Assembly (NCBI GenBank): GCA_963823075.1
Contig: CAWGKE010000023.1
Coordinates: forward strand, 2,418,001 to 2,482,000
Direction: 5' to 3'
Origin: UBA4732 sp963823075
GTDB taxonomy: Bacteria; Planctomycetota; Planctomycetia; Gemmatales; Gemmataceae
DNA: 64,000 bases
Shown: one piece after another, positions 63,302 to 64,000 of the stretch
Layout of the letters: each line of letters begins with the position of its first letter
How positions within the stretch are numbered: position 1 is the stretch's first letter
Program-made: the position numbers and the translations under genes
The notes under the pieces: generated by a model
The model's input: only the letters and a program-made list of their open reading frames with translations
What the model was told of the DNA's origin: nothing
The model's database searches: none

Positions 63302-64000
63302 TAAGCCGACTCCCTAGATTCTACCGCCTTCGGCTTGAGTTGCGCCGGCGGCTCGTCCGTGTCCGTCCGCTCGCGCCGGACGATCAGGTCGGCGTGCAGC
63401 ATGTTTCTTATCGTATGCTCCCGGCGGTTGCGGTAGTGCGATTTCTGCCGCTTGCGGAACCAGCGGTTCGCCCGCTCCGTGCTGTTCGTGGTTCTGTGGG
63501 CGTTCTCAAACGCCGTGAACGGGAACAGCTTGGCGAAGTAGGCGTCGTCGGCGAACCGCTTCACGACGTAGATGATCGCCTCATCCTTCCGGGCGTACTT
63601 GGACCACTTCGCCACAAACGCCCGGCGCACCAGTTCAGCCGTCTCCCGATCTTTGCAATCAAACACGCCGTAGAAATCGAGGATGAACTGGCGGAACCGG
63701 CGAAGCGCCTTGTAGCGTTTGCAGGCTACCTCAAGGAACCGGGCTTCCTTCAATTCTACGCTCTTCGGTTCTTGCAGCGACCGGACGCTCTTGAAGAAGA
63801 GGCGGCGCTTGCGGTGCAATTTTACCCACGCCTTGTGCTTCTTGCGGTATCGCTCCCGCGCCTCATAACTTCCGGCGTCTGATGGCCCGACGGCTGCCGG
63901 ACCTGGACTGGTCGCAGCTTGTCGAGTCGCTTCTTGAGCGAATGGCGCAGGTGCATGTAGGTCAGGCGCCTCATCGCGTGGAAGTGGCAAAGTTGCATCG
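63301..64000 (-). CDS. Transposase, partial at right edge (probable frame break)
   Basis: The C-terminal part ends TAG at 63301-63303 and contains FAENAHRTTNSTERANRWFR-like sequence (actual FTAFENAHRTTNSTERANRW) and RKRQKSHYRNRREHTIRNML, the glutamate region of DDE transposases. Near 63890-63930 the frame seems to change: another frame supplies HFHAMRRLTYMHLRHSLKKR, a common upstream segment of such enzymes. The N-terminus is off the window. Family not assigned (ISL3-like or ISNCY group). Confidence 0.65.
   Translation of the reverse strand, partial: DATLPLPRDEAPDLHAPAPFAQEATRQAATSPGPAAVGPSDAGSYEARERYRKKHKAWVKLHRKRRLFFKSVRSLQEPKSVELKEARFLEVACKRYKALRRFRQFILDFYGVFDCKDRETAELVRRAFVAKWSKYARKDEAIIYVVKRFADDAYFAKLFPFTAFENAHRTTNSTERANRWFRKRQKSHYRNRREHTIRNMLHADLIVRRERTDTDEPPAQLKPKAVESRESA

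Overview
High-GC bacterial chromosome segment, most likely a planctomycete of the Gemmataceae type. This is inferred from the gene content: three Ser/Thr kinases (one fused to a formylglycine-generating-enzyme fold, one to an ACT-like region), DUF4058, ChbG/HpnK, HEAT-repeat and leucine-rich secreted proteins, a Tad secretion locus, and abundant palindromic intergenic repeats. No rRNA or tRNA gene was recognised.

Layout. 0-3 kb: minus-strand glycan/lipid genes (ChbG-like deacetylase, GT87-like membrane protein, GT2 running off the left edge). 3-7 kb: leucine-rich lipoprotein, a nuclease/transposase-like protein and a polytopic glycosyltransferase-like protein. 7-13.8 kb: divergent Tad locus (TadZ-, TadG- and TadE-like on minus; TadA, TadB, TadC on plus), followed by a kinase and DUF4058. 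16.7-20.9 kb: ABC exporter and a DUF4160/DUF2442-XRE pair. 21-29 kb: M20 amidohydrolase, queG, MFS-acyltransferase and two HEAT-repeat proteins. 29-51 kb: topA, a PpiD/SurA-like protein, an FHA-receiver protein, otsA, kinases, dinG, a GH3-like protein, an M24 peptidase, cinA and ackA.

From 52 to 62.5 kb lies the most interesting region: a minus-strand integron cassette array with no integrase in view. About ten 93-99 bp attC sites, with cores GCCGAAC/GCCTAAC and GTTCGGC/GTTAGGC, separate small promoterless genes that mostly lack a recognisable family. Two 806-bp, near-identical, ORF-less group II introns sit exactly in GTTCGG cores. Each has a 34-nt domain V with an AGC triad and a GAAA loop, and a hairpin loop carrying CCGAAC that could pair with the GTTCGG 5' exon (predicted EBS1-IBS1). 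One attC is broken by a terminal-repeat element that itself contains an ISL3-family IS with an 8-bp target duplication. An IS5/IS427-like element closes the array inside the ackA stop codon, and a 78-bp MITE with the same ends sits in another stop codon near the right edge.

Two window-wide themes recur. First, inverted repeats built from heptamers, and G/C-rich palindromes, lie between genes and also in frame inside topA, dinG, otsA, ackA and a GH3-like gene. Second, about 16 reading frames, including the normally essential topA (twice), carry single frame breaks. These are best explained by uncorrected assembly indels, so frame-broken genes are annotated over their whole span.
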